From positions 2,108,001-2,172,000 of the forward strand of contig JAHRBC010000007.1 in assembly GCA_022702545.1 (NCBI GenBank): a DNA stretch of 64,000 nucleotides. Direction: 5' to 3'. Origin of the DNA: Phycomyces nitens. Taxonomy: Eukaryota; Mucoromycota; Mucoromycetes; Mucorales; Phycomycetaceae. Below the pieces are notes generated by a model. That model was not told the origin of the DNA and searched no databases. It worked only from the letters and a program-made list of their open reading frames with translations. Position 1 is the stretch's first letter; the number at the start of each line of letters is the position of its first letter. Below, in pieces: positions 22,012-34,842 of this stretch. The translations under genes were made by a program, and so were the position numbers.

Positions 22012-23639
22012 TGAATGAGTAAATAAAGACCAAAAGACCAACCAATTTCTTTTTCTTTTCTTTTCTTCTTTGCAAAAAGGTTGTTATTGTTGTTGTTGTT
22101 GTTGTTGCTGTTTTGTTGCTGTTGTAACTAGTGCTGCAACTGCTACTGCTAAATACTACGACTGCTTGCTATACGCCCTTTCTCTCTTTATGGACGACAA
22201 GGGCTATCCTTCCTTCTTCTTTCCTTCTTTCTTTCTAATATCTAGCAGGACAAGGTGAACGCGTAGAGAGTGGTTCCAAAAAATGGCGAGATTGCCTTGA
22301 ATAAAAATAAAATAAAATAAAAAATAATAAAAATAAAAATAAAAATAAAAATAAAAAATAAAGTATGCTGAACAACGGCAGAGTATAATTTTTATTTTTT
22401 ATTTTTTTATTTTTTTAAAAACGACTGCCATCTCCTTCAACTGGTTACCATATATGTGCATATATATATAATATATCTTTTATATATATTATAAAAAAAA
22501 AGGCATTGCATCACAGAAATACAAACGGCACTTGCATTGTACTCAGTCAACCGGTAAAGGAAAAGCAGTCTTGTGCCATATTAGGACTACTCAATCGTGA
22601 TCACCAATGATTCCCAATGGAAAATGCCATTTGGACAGATATTATAATCATGAATGGTTGATTATTATGATTGATATTGATGTATTTAATAGAAGCCAGT
22701 ATTTGTGGAAAATATTGATGTTGTAGCATGTATTCAACTCTCTAAGAAAAAACTTATTCTTTTTTTTCTTTCAATTCATTACGCCGTTTCCTTGGTTACA
22801 CGATATTAGCACTCCGCTAGAAATCGTATCATATTCCCATCTCAAGCACTCCTTTACCAACATTTTATTTTTTATAATCAAGTATTGGAACTCTATTTGC
22901 TGTGATCTATAAAGATTTATATGTTTCAGTATACCAAAGTGTAGATACACGGTTGGAGGCGTATCCAAGAGTTTTCCAAAATTCTGGTTGCTAGGTAAAC
23001 ATTAATTCTTTTATTAAATATAAAATGGATATACAATACAATGAGATTGTTAGAAGAAGAAGAAGAAAAAGTCAATTTCTTTAAATATAATAATGGTGGA
23101 TTTACAAACAAAAGCATCTCTAATTCTCACTCATCATAAAAAAAGAAACCAATGCAGGCTAAAGCAAATACTCTAATTCAACTGTCATTATAGCCAACGC
23201 TTTTGGTTTATTAAATACGAGTTTCAAAGTATCCAAACCATCTTCAAAAGAAATGGGGTTTCCGAACAATCGCGTCAATTTATATTGCTAAATAACTCCA
23301 ATACCTACCTGCTACTATCCGAATCTACGTTAAAGATCCCTCAATAAATAGTCTTTATCAACAACTGTTTCTGGAAATAGAGCTTGTACACACAATCATT
23401 AAAGCAACACTCCTGTATAGTTTCAGGAAATGACATGCCAGTAAATGATACTTGTCCAATTGTCCTTTGATAGTCTGACCAGATATGCTAGCTAATGTTT
23501 AGATTTCATTGCCTTTGTACAAGGTTGTAGCAGATACTTCCAAGATCCCAATCATTTAGGTTTATTTCTGCAACACCAAACCGTCTGTCCAGGGCACTGT
23601 AATTACTCTCATGCATTGGTTACATGAGACTATATATAT
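22012..23639. other. Intergenic with simple repeats
   Basis: Contains a (TTG)n-type run at 22079-22120 and an A-rich (AAAAT)n run at about 22300-22365. No gene is supported. Short frames at 22771-23117 have no recognisable domain. Confidence 0.5.
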
Positions 23640-23895
23640 ATATATATATATATAAAGACTTTAGCTTTGTCTTGACAGATCCCCTGAAAGTACCTAGTCT
23701 CCCGATACCCCCCAATACTCCACCAAAGAGAGAAAATTATACTGCGAAAGGAAATTTCTAAACTTACTTTGCAAATGAACGATCGACAAAGTGCCAACGA
23801 ATTCTCCAGGTTCCACGAGTCCAGTGTCTGTGAGACCCAGGAATGATGCCAATTGACCAGGGTTTGTAAAGAAATTAAATGACCAGGTAACATCT
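23640..23895 (-). pseudogene. Possible DIRS-like reverse transcriptase fragment
   Basis: In one minus-strand frame the translation contains LASFLGLTDTGLVEPGEF followed by VHLQSKFRNFL, resembling the thumb/connection region between reverse transcriptase and RNase H in DIRS/Ngaro-like elements. It is short, frameshifted and without catalytic motifs. Confidence is low; it is listed because more convincing pieces of the same class follow. Confidence 0.3.
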
Positions 23896-24199
23896 AATTC
23901 ACAATAGAGACCTTACAAGAGGTTTGTAAATGAATTTTTCCCAACAGAATATCAATAAAATACATGGTAAATAAGAATAATCAACCTACAAATTACAGTT
24001 GACCGTCTTTGGAATCTGTCATAATCTCATGGCTACTTGTAAATACAACATCATGTACTAGAATAAGCGTTTGAACAGTGTCTATCCAGACAACTAGACG
24101 GTTATCAGTAGAATCAAACAATGAGCTTTTAACCACAAGACAAGACAACCAGGATTCAGACTAGTCTTAAAAGCTATTCCCAGGTACTCTGATTATTAG

Positions 24200-25570
24200 A
24201 AATCACGACAGTCCTTTGATTGACGCGAGAAAAAAAAATCTGTAAGATTGGATTTACAAACACTCTTCAACCTTTACTCTCTATCCTGATGGATACCATC
24301 AACAACATGTCTCTGCCACATTTCAACAGCCAAGGTATGACAATGTCACCTTTATTACGCTTTCAGGCCAGCGCCACATCACACAACAAGCAGGGACAAT
24401 GTAGTTGCAAGACCCTAAATCTAGTGAGACTTGTAAAGATCTTGTGGAAAATATCAACAATAAAAAAAAATCGCCAAATTCAACAGTGTGGGGAATATAA
24501 CACTAGAAACACTTTTGAAGACCAAACTAAACACTACTTGAACAAGTACTTGTAAACATTAGGTCACACACACACACACCATTAAGACTGCTCAATTCAC
24601 ACTCTAGTTGAATCAACAACCAAAGCGTTACTTGGATTTACCACGGAATTTCATTGTACGTTGGCTATACAAGGTATGGCAAGAAGATCTGACGGTAAAG
24701 ATTATAGTTCCAATCTGGCAAAGTACCATCTGGTGCCAAAAATTTTTCTTTGATGTCCCTGAAATCACTGCTTTAATCTCCCACAATAATATTATTCTGG
24801 GTTCCTTCTAGACTCTATATTTCACAAGAAATCAGAATTGCAGGCAAATTCATAAAGAATACTAGTCTAAACAACCACGTGCTTTAATTGACTTGCAAAT
24901 GTGCTAAACAAACACCTCCACAATAACCAGGTGTATACCAACAAGAACAATGCTTTGATCTATTCTATAGACACTCGCAACAATGTCTCTTTGGTAGGAT
25001 TCTCTCTTGATTATTTGGTCAGTCTGGCTAGTCATCTCATAATCTTACACCCTATGCACCCGCAATAGCCACAGGACAGCTGCCTTGAAGTCGGATGTGC
25101 ATGTGGTGTTCTCACATCTGGCTAGTAAATCTCACCTATTCTGTGCCTACAGTGCAGCAATTGGTACAGGCATTCTTTTTTTTAATTGATCCATTATTGG
25201 GAAAATAATCCCATAATTCCAGCTGCAGGCAGAAGAACATCAGGTTTTAATGACTGTCCGATCCATATTGTATTCTACTTTTATGTGGTTGCACCAGAGG
25301 AATGAAATCATGGCACGGGTCGTAAGTACAGCACCCGTTCTACCTCATTATTATCAACTCTTGTGTCCAAACGCCTTTTTGTGCGCCGAGAGACCATTCG
25401 GCCAGAAATTGTCGTACAGAATGTCTCCTTGTCTCTGCCAGGACCAATAAGACCAGCCGCGCAATCGAGATTGATGGCACCTTGTCTTGGCTAGGAGATT
25501 TCATTCGATATAGGATACCATGTGCTCCAGTCACTTTGCTTAGCCCTGAATCTAGAACAAGGAGGGGGGC
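24200..25570 (+). pseudogene. Decayed DIRS-like retroelement (RT/RNase H tail and tyrosine recombinase pieces)
   Basis: Segment 24608-24811 encodes FIVRWLYKVWQEDLTVKIIV then PIWQSTIWCQ, matching the conserved end of the RT-RNase H polyprotein of DIRS-type elements (KV-x-Q-E ... VP-x-W-x-S-x-x-W). About 500 bp later, 25330-25560 in shifting frames gives C-P-x-A-F, then GTLSWLGDFIRY and SRTRRGAPA, which fits the tyrosine recombinase domain downstream of RT in such elements. Order and orientation agree with one element. Frameshifts and stops are many. No inverted or split direct ends were found. Confidence 0.45.
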
Positions 25571-26483
25571 ACCAGCCTGTAAATGAATTGGATATTAGGC
25601 AATAATATTAATATTTAAAAAAAGAGAAGACATCCTTTGGAACTTGTTCTCCAAGACAATTGAGCTCTATTTTAACAAGATTATTTTTGCTACAAGATAC
25701 ACACTCGGAAACCGCCTTTGAATAGGCAATGTTTGTTACCATGTTAGTTTGCTTATCTCGTTCGAATTTCGGAAGAATGCCCAATTTGGCCAGGGACTAA
25801 AATGCAAAATGTATAGTTTTGCGTTTGAAGAATGGGAAAATCATTTAACAGGATTTAATGATCGGTCTGTGCTACGTGTGTCCTGTTGAACAAAGAGGTC
25901 AACCAGATTTAATTTATATTTGTACAGAGTGGACTTTGCTAAGAATGGATGACTAAAGGAACAAGACCTTGAGGTATTTTCCATGCAAGATTTCCAGATA
26001 AAGACATCGCACGGGCATTTAGGGTTGAGTTTCTTTAAAACTTGTGTGGATTTGTCAATGAAGCCATTGCAAATACACCTTCACAGCCTCTGTCCTGCCT
26101 AGTTTTATGGGTAGTTGGCTGCCTTGCCATGGATTTCATCTTACAATTACGATATTTGGATTGTAGACGGAGATTGGCATTGAGTTGATTAAAGGCTTCA
26201 TTCACTCATTCATGTGGTAAGCCACGTGGAATGGCTGATAGGTCTCCAAGATCTGTAAAACAATACTTCTTTAATGTTCACAACAACAACAAAAAATACC
26301 AATACAGCACCAATACTCTATATTGTTACTATTGTAGATACAACCACTCCAGACAATAAACTCAGAAACTTATCATTCAAATTAACTGTGTCAAGAATAT
26401 AATCAGCCCGTGTGACATGACCACAAACCGTTCGTTCTTACAGACCCAGTCCTTAATTTGAATAACTTTCTTTCTCGTTCTTC
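25571..26483. other. Gene-free spacer upstream of the methyltransferase
   Basis: May include further decayed DIRS-like sequence at its start. No supported gene; the downstream promoter is presumably in the last 200 bp. Confidence 0.4.
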
Positions 26484-27632
26484 ATGGGCAACCGAATTTC
26501 AAAAAAAAGTCACGGCACAATCATTGAAGAAGCAACATCAGAAGAGACTGATACCAACAAAGAAATGAAGGATTCAATGTATGATGACATTATACATGCC
26601 CGGCAAACAGAAGAAGAAAGACAACACGCCCAGCACTATCTTTTCAAGCATGTCAGTCAATCGAATTACTTTGCACCAATTGAGACACTTCTCAATACCG
26701 AAGGCACGCGTGCATTAGACATTGGCTGTGGGTCCACCGGCACTTGGATCCTAGGTAAATAAACTTTTGGGATATGGTTGATTGAATGTCTAAACTCAAC
26801 AGACATGTACAGACATGGCAGCAGACTTTACAAACACAATGTTCCATGGCATCGACAACACAGACTCTTTTATGCCCCGGGTAGAAAAGCACCCTTTTAT
26901 GCCCCAGAATTGTCGATTTGACAAGCAGGATATCAAGAATGGAATACCATTTCCTAATAGCACATTCGACTATATCCACCAGCGTCTAATGTACATGGCC
27001 TATCCAAGAAGTATGACAGGCTGGGCAATACGAGAAATGAAACGTGTGCTGAAGCCAGGTGGAATAATCGAACTTGTAGAGGTTAGTTATCTGCAGGGTC
27101 TAATAGAAAGTTGGAACCAACCATTTTGTCTATAGTACGATTTACGCCCACACCAGTCAGGTCCCCTCTTTAGCAAACTGTTTGCTGCAGGCAAGTCTAT
27201 TACAATCGCATTATATATATATATATATTGGTTCTAACCGTTTACTCTAGTCGATTGTGTTTTGTACAAGATGAACAAGAGTGGTTTTCATGGCAATGTC
27301 CTAGGAGAAATTCTCAGGAGAGGAGAATTTGACCAAATATCAACCGACTACTGGTCGCTTCCAGTCTGTTGGGGTGGAGAAGTTGGAAAGATAATGTATA
27401 TGGTAAGTTAAATCAAATCCAACATAACCAAACTAGAACACCATCCCCATTCAATTAGAATACCTTGGGCTTATGCACGGGACTGGGCAGCCAGGTTTAT
27501 GAGCAACTGGACCTACCAGGAGACGATCTGGAGAATAGTTATGACATCTTTCTTGACAAAGCATTTGACGAATGCGTTGAATACCAAACCTACTTTAACA
27601 TTCACTGGGCATATGGTACAAACCCTGCGTGA
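26484..27632 (+). CDS. SAM-dependent class I methyltransferase
   Basis: Five exons (26484-26754, 26813-27081, 27136-27190, 27251-27402, 27459-27632) join to 306 residues. Motif I is LDIGCGSTGTW (residues about 78-88); later motifs are GIPFPNSTFDYIHQR and REMKRVLKPGGIIELVE, typical of Rossmann-fold methyltransferases related to the UbiE/Coq5-like group. The substrate is unknown. The N terminus is charged, with the sequence MGNRISKK; Gly2 followed by Asn/Arg could allow N-myristoylation, but this is only a possibility. Intron 3 begins with GC (GCAAGT) instead of GT. Expanded families of such proteins are known in Mucoromycota. Confidence 0.85.
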
Positions 27633-28415
27633 TACTAATTTTGCATTTTGCATTTTATTGTTTATTGCTTTCTTTATTCCTGCACACCAAGTTTCATGAA
27701 TATCCCCTACATCTTTTGATGCCAAAAAAAAAAAGAAAAAAGAAGGGTGCTGTTAAAGCCATGGCACCTACCTACCCCTCCATTCCTCCAAATTTCATTC
27801 GTAGAAAAAAGCGTCAGACATTTCGACGTAGCATTTTGTACAGTTTATTATTATCAAAAGATTATTATTTTATACACATGTACTATTCTTATTATTCTTA
27901 TTCTTATTATTCTTATTATAATCATCATTTCCATTCTTATCCACATTTATTTAATTATCTATATACAATTTTACCATGGCAATACTCTGCTCATTCTTAA
28001 AGAAAAACAAAATGCAAACAATCAAAGCTGACATGGCCATAGTGGGCCAAAAATTATAGCAATCAGTGCATGGATTATAATAGTGTGGCTCACTTTTTGG
28101 CCATGAATTATATATATATAAACAAAATGTCATTAAAAACCAGGCCAAATCAAAAATACGAATTGCAGATTATCGGTACTTGGATTAATAAGCATTTATA
28201 TCGGCGCCAAGTTTGTTAGCGGAGAACCAATATGTATTATTTTTGGAAGGAATTTTCTTTTTTGTTTATAAAAACCCAGCGTGTAAGTCATGTGACTAGG
28301 AGCAGTCTCTTTTCAAAGCATATCTCAAGTGCACGCGTGTTTTTTTCTTTTTTCTTTTTTTTTCTCTATATTTTCTTGGTTCCAGACGTGTTTTTTTCTT
28401 TCTTTTTCTTTCCTT
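27633..28415. other. Intergenic with T/A-rich microsatellites
   Basis: A TTATTC/TTATTA run lies at about 27840-27930. Frames crossing it are low complexity. No gene is seen. Confidence 0.6.
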
Positions 28416-30142
28416 ATGGTTATTCCTTTTTTTGCAGAGAAGCTTGGAAACATCAATGCCATCCGAGCAACCCTCTCTGTAGACAAAAGGTGTCCAGTTG
28501 ACCGCGAACTGTCCATAAAGGCAAACTGCCTCTGGCTAGGATCCACAATGATTGTAGACTCATCAGTGTTTGGACTCCCTCTTGATCCCAATCTGGTGAC
28601 AATTACAAAGTCATCCGAACAGCCATCTACCGAAACCATCCTTTGGGACATCAAGATTGGAACCCAAGCCCAAGCCCAAACACACCATGATCATGAACCA
28701 AAAGAGTTGTTGCCTGCCAAGGCACTCCAAAACTTCCAGTTGATTTCTTGCAGCCACTGCTCTACGGCTCTGGTGAACGCACAAGACGCAAAGGTCCCTT
28801 TCAAACACAAGGATATGCCTTCAGAGCACTGGTATGAATTGGTTGAGTGCTGGATATGTCACGAAACAAAGCCAGAAGAGCACAGGGCACGCATGAAGCC
28901 CATCTTGGCAAGACCAGATGTGCTGCTTGTGGGATCAACGTACTATTTGGTTCATGCTGACAATCTGACCCCAGATTCATTAGTAATTGATCATGATGTG
29001 GCATCAAAAATCAACGTAAGTCTGGTTTTCTTTTTATTATATATATATATTATTCGGATCTAAAGAAGGCCAGCGTGTGCAAGAAATACACGATTTGGTC
29101 GATACAAAGATCCTAGATCAAAGCAGTTGCTATTCAACAGCTTGGCAGAGAAGAGTCCATCTCTCTGTTGGCCTCGGCCATTTCACCAAGCTACTACTGT
29201 AGTGCACATTTTTTTTTGGATATAATATTGATTGCTCCAATTATATGTCTTTTGTAGTGGGACAATGGCACGTACACTAAATGGATCACAGTCAATTGTT
29301 CCAACTGTGCCATGCCCCTCGGTGAAGGCCAATATGAAAAATACGGTAATTTATTGGCTCAGTCCAGAAAAAGGTGTTGGATCATCAAGAGTTCAAAACT
29401 TACGCTCTTGTGCTGATAGATGAGGAACCTGTATTGAGAGCAGTGAAGCTATTCAAGTACTGCGTATCGATACTGCCTACACCTTGCGAGGTGCCTACAT
29501 TCATGGACTTTCTTGTGTGTGATCTTGTGAATGCAGCAAAAGCACACGCCACCTACCGATTCTTGATTCAAGGCAGAAATACGGGCAAGATCTATTGCCT
29601 GGTGTGTACACAGATCATAAGAAGGATGGCTATATATATACATATATACATATTTCTTTCTTTCTTTCTTTTTAAAAAAGGGGGTGGCGCAAAACTGATT
29701 TGATGCCTTAGATTTGGCTATTCAATTGGGATACGGACATTATATACAACCGTGGATACGTAAGCCCGTCCGAACCACCCCAGGTTTACCAAGAACGAGG
29801 TTAGTCGTGTTTCTGTAGCAAGCTGTCCATGTTTGTTGACCAAACGGTGGGTATCATTCTGTGCTTGATCTCTCTCTCTCTATCTTTATCTTTAATTCCA
29901 TAGCAATGAAAGTATTGTACCTCGACGCTTCGGAGCCAACCAAAGAGACAGAGCAGCATGTTACAGCATGGTCCAATGATAAGACCTCTGAACATCTTCT
30001 CTACCCCGATACTTACTGTGTCCAATTGATTAAGAATCTTGAGAAAACCACACTGCTATTACCACCCTCTATGCGGGTCATGAACCATCCAGCCATGAAA
30101 GCCACAATGAATTTCTCGATTGGATTTATTAAGCGTCCATAA
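28416..30142 (+). CDS. Ipa1/UBE3D-like HECT_2-family E3 ubiquitin ligase
   Basis: Five exons in consistent phase (28416-29015, 29258-29345, 29390-29601, 29712-29799, 29904-30142) give 408 residues, close to the usual family length. Typical features are the N-terminal FFAEKLGNI, paired Cys motifs CSHCSTALV and ELVECWICHETKP, LLVGSTYYLVHADNL, and a third pair CSNCAMPLG. The family (HECT_2; yeast Ipa1, human UBE3D) binds E2 enzymes and has been tied to mRNA 3'-end processing in yeast. The start at 28416 gives the family-like N terminus; an upstream in-frame ATG at 28329 adds a Phe-rich stretch. Intron 1 (242 nt) is unusually long and all three frames stay open over part of it, so an extra exon cannot be excluded. 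Intron 2 is only 44 nt. Confidence 0.75.
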
Positions 30143-30517
30143 AAGAAAAGAAAAAGAAAAGGTAGGGTTCACAAGCCAGTAATTTACATACTACATAGCT
30201 TTATGAAAATAAAAACATGGCAAACGTAGGGTTGCACCACCCTTCCCCCTCTCAATACGATTAAAAACAAGATTAAGAAAAACAGACAAGTGGGTCCAAG
30301 AGAATCACGGCTATTATTACTATTTTTTTAGAAAGTCTTTGTCAGGCCATTTATTAAATGCATATATAATATTTGTAAAATTCATCTTCAAAAACAAAAA
30401 ATTATTATTTTGTGCTAGTGAAAATTGTGTACAGGGATCAGAATCACGTGCCTTTTAAATTCATTTGCATAGCCAATGTACTTTTTTGCTTGGATTTCCC
30501 GGTTAACATTGTAAAGC
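30143..30517. other. Spacer between ligase and TMX2-like gene
   Basis: No gene is seen; it holds the 3' UTR of one gene and the promoter of the next. Confidence 0.6.
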
Positions 30518-31680
30518 ATGACAGATCTCAAAGAACTAAAGCAGCGTCTTCTCCATCGCTACTATATATTTCATGCCATCTACGGATTCTCCTATGTATT
30601 TATTCATCTCTACCACGAACTATCAAATGTCACTCACATTTCTGAATTGAACGTAAGACAATTTATGAAAATGAGAATGGGATGGCTCATCTGCTGTAAA
30701 CAATAAATAGCAAGGCGACTTAAAAGCCTATTATTTCCTAGTTGGTTTGTCGGTGTGGAAGGGATTCATGGCATCGACTGCCGAAGAACTGGCCAGTGTG
30801 CTGCTCTTGTACGGAAAGGTCTTTACTTGTCTAGTTTTGTACTGGGAGTATGGATTCTGGAGGTTCGTACTCTATTCAATTGGCTGGGCAGGTAAGCTCA
30901 ATCGCAATCATAAAGAAATCCCTCCCCCAAAATCAGGACTGACTTTATATCTTACCCAGTCCTCTCTACCTTCTTCCCTCAGCCATGGTATCAAGGTCCA
31001 ACAAAGATCATTGAGCTAAGCGAAAACATGCTCCGGGAAAGAGTCCTCAAATCCAAGAAGAACAAGGGAAAGTCTCCTGCATACTCTGATGTTGATGATA
31101 TCAAGGGTCCTCGAATCACAGAACTAAAGTCTGATGATGAGGAAGAGGTTGAAGAGACCCCTACACCAGCCTCTAAATACTGGATTGTGATGCTGTACGC
31201 AAATTGGTCCGTGTCATGTCTCAATTTTGAAGGCGTTCTTGCCAAGCTGTCTCTAGAGTATGATTGCAACCACATTAAGTTTGGTAAGAACATGGGTTTT
31301 CTTTTTAAAAAAAGAAGGTTGTGGTTCCTAACAAAAGTGCCCTAGGCAAGATCGACATTGACGTGTTCCCGGACGTGGCCCAGGAATTTGGTATCAGTCG
31401 TGATCCTGCTTCATTTGACCTGCCTACACTTTTGTTGATTCAGAATGGCATTGAGCAAAAGAGACTTCCAGAGCTGACGGTGACAAAGGAAGATGCCGAT
31501 GGAAATGCGACATCCTCAAAGGCAAATGCTGCAAAGAATGCAATCACTCGTCTCGGGTGGAGCAAAAAAGCCGTAAGTTTCCATGGAAACAGTACATGTG
31601 TATGTACTTATCCATTTGTTGTCTAGCCAACCGTGATCAATACTTTCAAGTTGAACAAGCTTCGGAGTGAAAAAATCTAG
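30518..31680 (+). CDS. TMX2: TMX2-like transmembrane thioredoxin-related protein
   Basis: Five exons (30518-30695, 30742-30891, 30960-31283, 31346-31572, 31627-31680) join to 310 residues. N-terminal hydrophobic segments (around YYIFHAIYGFSYVFIHLY, GWLICFGLSVW and FVLYSIGWAVL) precede WYQGPTKIIEL, aligning with the membrane half of TMX2. The thioredoxin domain follows with YWIVMLYANWSVSC and LPTLLLIQNG. The active site is SVSC instead of CxxC, so oxidoreductase activity is likely limited, as in TMX2 (ER and contact-site protein). The C terminus is basic (LNKLRSEKI). Exon ends were chosen because only they keep frame and family resemblance across introns 1 and 2. Confidence 0.82.
31577..31590. 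promoter_or_regulatory. X-box-like perfect palindrome in last TMX2-like intron
   Basis: GTTTCCATGGAAAC is a 14-bp perfect palindrome fitting the RFX X-box pattern. Its location inside a 54-nt intron makes function uncertain. Confidence 0.3.
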
Positions 31681-32262
31681 GTCAATTGGCCATGGTTTTC
31701 TAAATACAAAAGAAAGAATATTGACAGATATTTATATAATGCACGAATATACAACTGCTTTCAAGACATGAAAGGGCATGTTGAAACCAGGAATACTCTT
31801 GTCCCAAAACTTTGCCATGTGTTTGTTATTATTTATTGATAGTTTGGTTCTTGCAAAAAATAATAATAGTAGTAGTAGTGTATTATTTATGATTTTTAAG
31901 AAAGAATACTATAATCATTAAAGATTGGTAAGAATCACAATTCTAAAGACTAAATAGAATGTTGGGTCGTAATCACACCCCAGAGAGTTCAATTAGATTG
32001 TATTCACAGCTACAGCCAAAGAAGAAGAAGAAAACCCAACTTGAACCACAATAAATACTCTGTTAATAAGACCCTGGACATTTAATTGTAGCAAAAAAAT
32101 AAAGGTAAAGCAATTCGAATAAAGATTGGTTCAAAAGTATAAAAAAAAAGGGAGAGGAAGGAGGAGGGCAAAGTTGGATAGTTTGTGAAAAGAAGGAAAG
32201 AGTTTAATTCCCTGTTTCTTATAGATCTCTGTAAATAACTAATATACACACTAATGGCCAGT
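31681..32262. other. Convergent 3' spacer
   Basis: This lies between the 3' ends of the TMX2-like gene and the Hsp70-like gene. It holds short TAG repeats near 31868-31880 and no gene. Confidence 0.6.
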
Positions 32263-34377
32263 TTAGTCTGTATCGAATGTGCAAGTTGTTCCATAGGTCT
32301 TGCCGCGAATGACAGCTAGAGAGATAAAAAAAAAGGTCAGTAGGAATGCAATGCCAGACACAGGTTTTTTTTATATATATCTTACCTTCTACTCTCAATT
32401 CAACTTCACCAAAATACATTTTTATAGACAAATCGACCTTTTCGCCTTCCATCACACCAGTAAGGGCTGGCATGGGAATAGTGAAGTTGGCCACTTTACG
32501 TACACCTGGGCTAGTGATATAGCGAGGCTGCTCTTCGGTGTCCGCTGCATACAATGTACATGTGGTGTGGTGAGGGTAATAGGCAAAGAAGTCTTTGGAC
32601 ATGCAATTGTCAATGTCTACAATTTGGAAAAAAAAATGTTAGTCCAAAGGCCCATGTCTGCCATTGCAAGTCTGTTACCTAAAGGACGCCCACGCCAGAC
32701 ATAGACAGAGAATCGATTGTCGCATCGTACACTTCCATCGGCTCTCACGATCTTGTAATTGGGAGGATCGATACCTTCCTCAAAGGTGGTGGTGGTATCA
32801 ATACCATACCAATATCTTGGGATACGGGTGGTCACAATACGAGGGTTCAATCCAAAGTAGACTGCACCTCTGACAACGGCCAGTTCACAACGGGGAGGAA
32901 CTGCCACCAAGCCAACGCGGGTGCCAAAGTCTTCCATGACGCGATCAAAGAGATAGTTGGATGAGCCAAAACCACCGACCAAGAAGATGGCCTGCATTGA
33001 TCCTGCCTTCATCAATTGGTCCTCGATCAATGCCAAGACTTCCTTGATAACAGGCTCAAACACCTCTTGTTTCAGTTCAGCTGCACTTATGCAGAGAGTA
33101 CCGTCTTCTAAACCAATGGCTGGGTTATTGAGCGACTCGAGATTCATGGCAGCGGGCAGAGATATGAACTGGTCCTCTACACCATCAAACTGGGGTTTGA
33201 TGAGGTCGACAAATGTGTCCATCATGGTCTCGAATGCAGAGGCAGGGATAGATGACAAGTATTCCTTGAACTTCTTCTTCAACAATTTACGCATGCGACG
33301 GTCGAGGAACACAGAGCCACAGGATTGACCATGACCCTTTGTCCATTCCTTGAGTTTGCGTCCACTGCGTTCATCGATGCGAAACACAATCAAATCAACA
33401 GTGCCACCTTTTTGTTTTTGAAAAAAAAGTTAGTTTTTAAATATATATATTGGATAATAACAAGATGCTTACCTCCTGCATCACAAATCATGAATTGGTC
33501 ATTGTGGCCAAGGTTGTATTGCTCGCACTTCTTCTCACAGTAAAGGGCAGCAGCTTCTGGCTCAGAGATCAACATCAATCGATCACGATGGTCGTCTTCT
33601 TCGATCAAGCCGGCCTTGATAGCAGCTTCACGCATAGTGCTCTTTGCCCGGTCTGACCACATTGCAGGCACTGTAAGACACTATAAAGATGGGTCTGTTG
33701 AGTTGTCTGTTGGTCCAAACAAAAAAAAAGAAAGGAAAAGACTACTTACATATCTAAACTGATGTTGGCCATAATTACGTGCGAATCCCTTTCTTAATTC
33801 GCTCACGACATGCTCATGGAAGGCATGGAGGTAGTCAGCAATGGCGTCAACAATTGTCAAACCATTAGGGAGTGGGGGAAGGTCTTTTGCGATATTCTCG
33901 TCCAAATAAAGCTTGTACTGTTTGAGAAGCACAGAATTACGGGCGGTGGGGCGCAGCATCTCCAGACGGGCGGCATTACCCCAATGAGCCATTTGATTTG
34001 AGCTGCCTTGGTAAAAGTTCAACGTGGGAGTCTTTATAGATGTAAAAAAAACTTAGGACATGATGAACGGGAGGATGTTAGTTATTTACCTTGGGATAGA
34101 CATTGTTATTTTGCTTGGGCCTAAAACATGTAAGGATTAGTCGTCCGGGAAGAAAAACATGACAATAAAATAAAATAAAATAAAAAAATACCATTTGACA
34201 ATGTCGACAACTTCATCATTGTGAACAAATGAATAAGAGCATCCGGAAAACGTGGTTCCTGTTGATTTGAATTGTGTTAGGATGATGAGGTGGATGGCGT
34301 TGCTATGGATACACACCGAAATCGATGCCAATGACAACGGGATAGTCGTTTGGATTAAAAGGTCTTGAGCTTGTCAT
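32263..34377 (-). CDS. HSPA12-like Hsp70 family ATPase
   Basis: A multi-exon gene for about 580 residues. It begins MTSSRPFNPNDYPVVIGIDF followed by GTTFSGCSY, the phosphate-1 motif of the actin/Hsp70 ATPase fold. Later come SEPEAAALYC, the phosphate-2 motif CDAGGGTVDL (split by an intron) and the adenosine motif IFLVGGFGSSNYL. The C terminus lacks the classical substrate-binding lid and EEVD tail, as in the HSPA12 group, which is expanded in fungi. The role is probably as a divergent chaperone or sensor; the substrate is unknown. The start at 34377 is the only ATG that gives the family N terminus. Confidence 0.88.
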
Positions 34378-34736
34378 CAGTATGCTTCTTTGTCAGATGC
34401 TATACTTCTTTGCCTTTTTCTATTTTTATTTTTGGGGCCTTTTTTGCTTTGATGTAATCTGAAATACGCACGGCTAGTAGACAAAGGCACAGATACACAC
34501 AGACACAGACTACACGCACTGGCCTTGCAGTAAGAATGAGGTTTGCTTGGAATAGAGGAAAACGATTCCACTGGTTAATTTTATTTTCTGATTTCACTTT
34601 CCGTCAAAAAAATATATAAAAAAAAAAGAAAAAAAAAAGAAAAAAAGGAAGCCCCTTCCGTGCACAAATTAATGTGACCCCGCTCAGCCCTTTTGCTCTC
34701 TTTCTCTCTTTCTCTATTTATCTTTTGTCTGATATA
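34378..34736. other. Spacer between Hsp70-like promoter and transposon
   Basis: A purine-rich stretch (34610-34650) and a CT-rich stretch. No gene is seen. The transposon begins after the TA at 34735-34736. Confidence 0.6.
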
Positions 34737-34841
34737 CACCTTTTGCCAAAATGATGTCGCACTAAAGAAATTTAAGTTGTCGCACAATTTTTATTTCCAA
34801 GATGGTGCAGGAAACATTGTAAATGAAAATGGGGAAGAGCC
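34735..34841 (+). repeat. Left terminal inverted repeat, 107 bp
   Basis: Base-for-base reverse complement of 42336-42442. The first two bases are the TA target. Confidence 0.97.
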
Positions 34842-34842
34842 A

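Noticed and set aside
29346..29362. Frameshift or 17-nt intron in the Ipa1/UBE3D-like gene
   Set aside because: A 44-nt intron ending at 29389 keeps the frame and removes the need for either.
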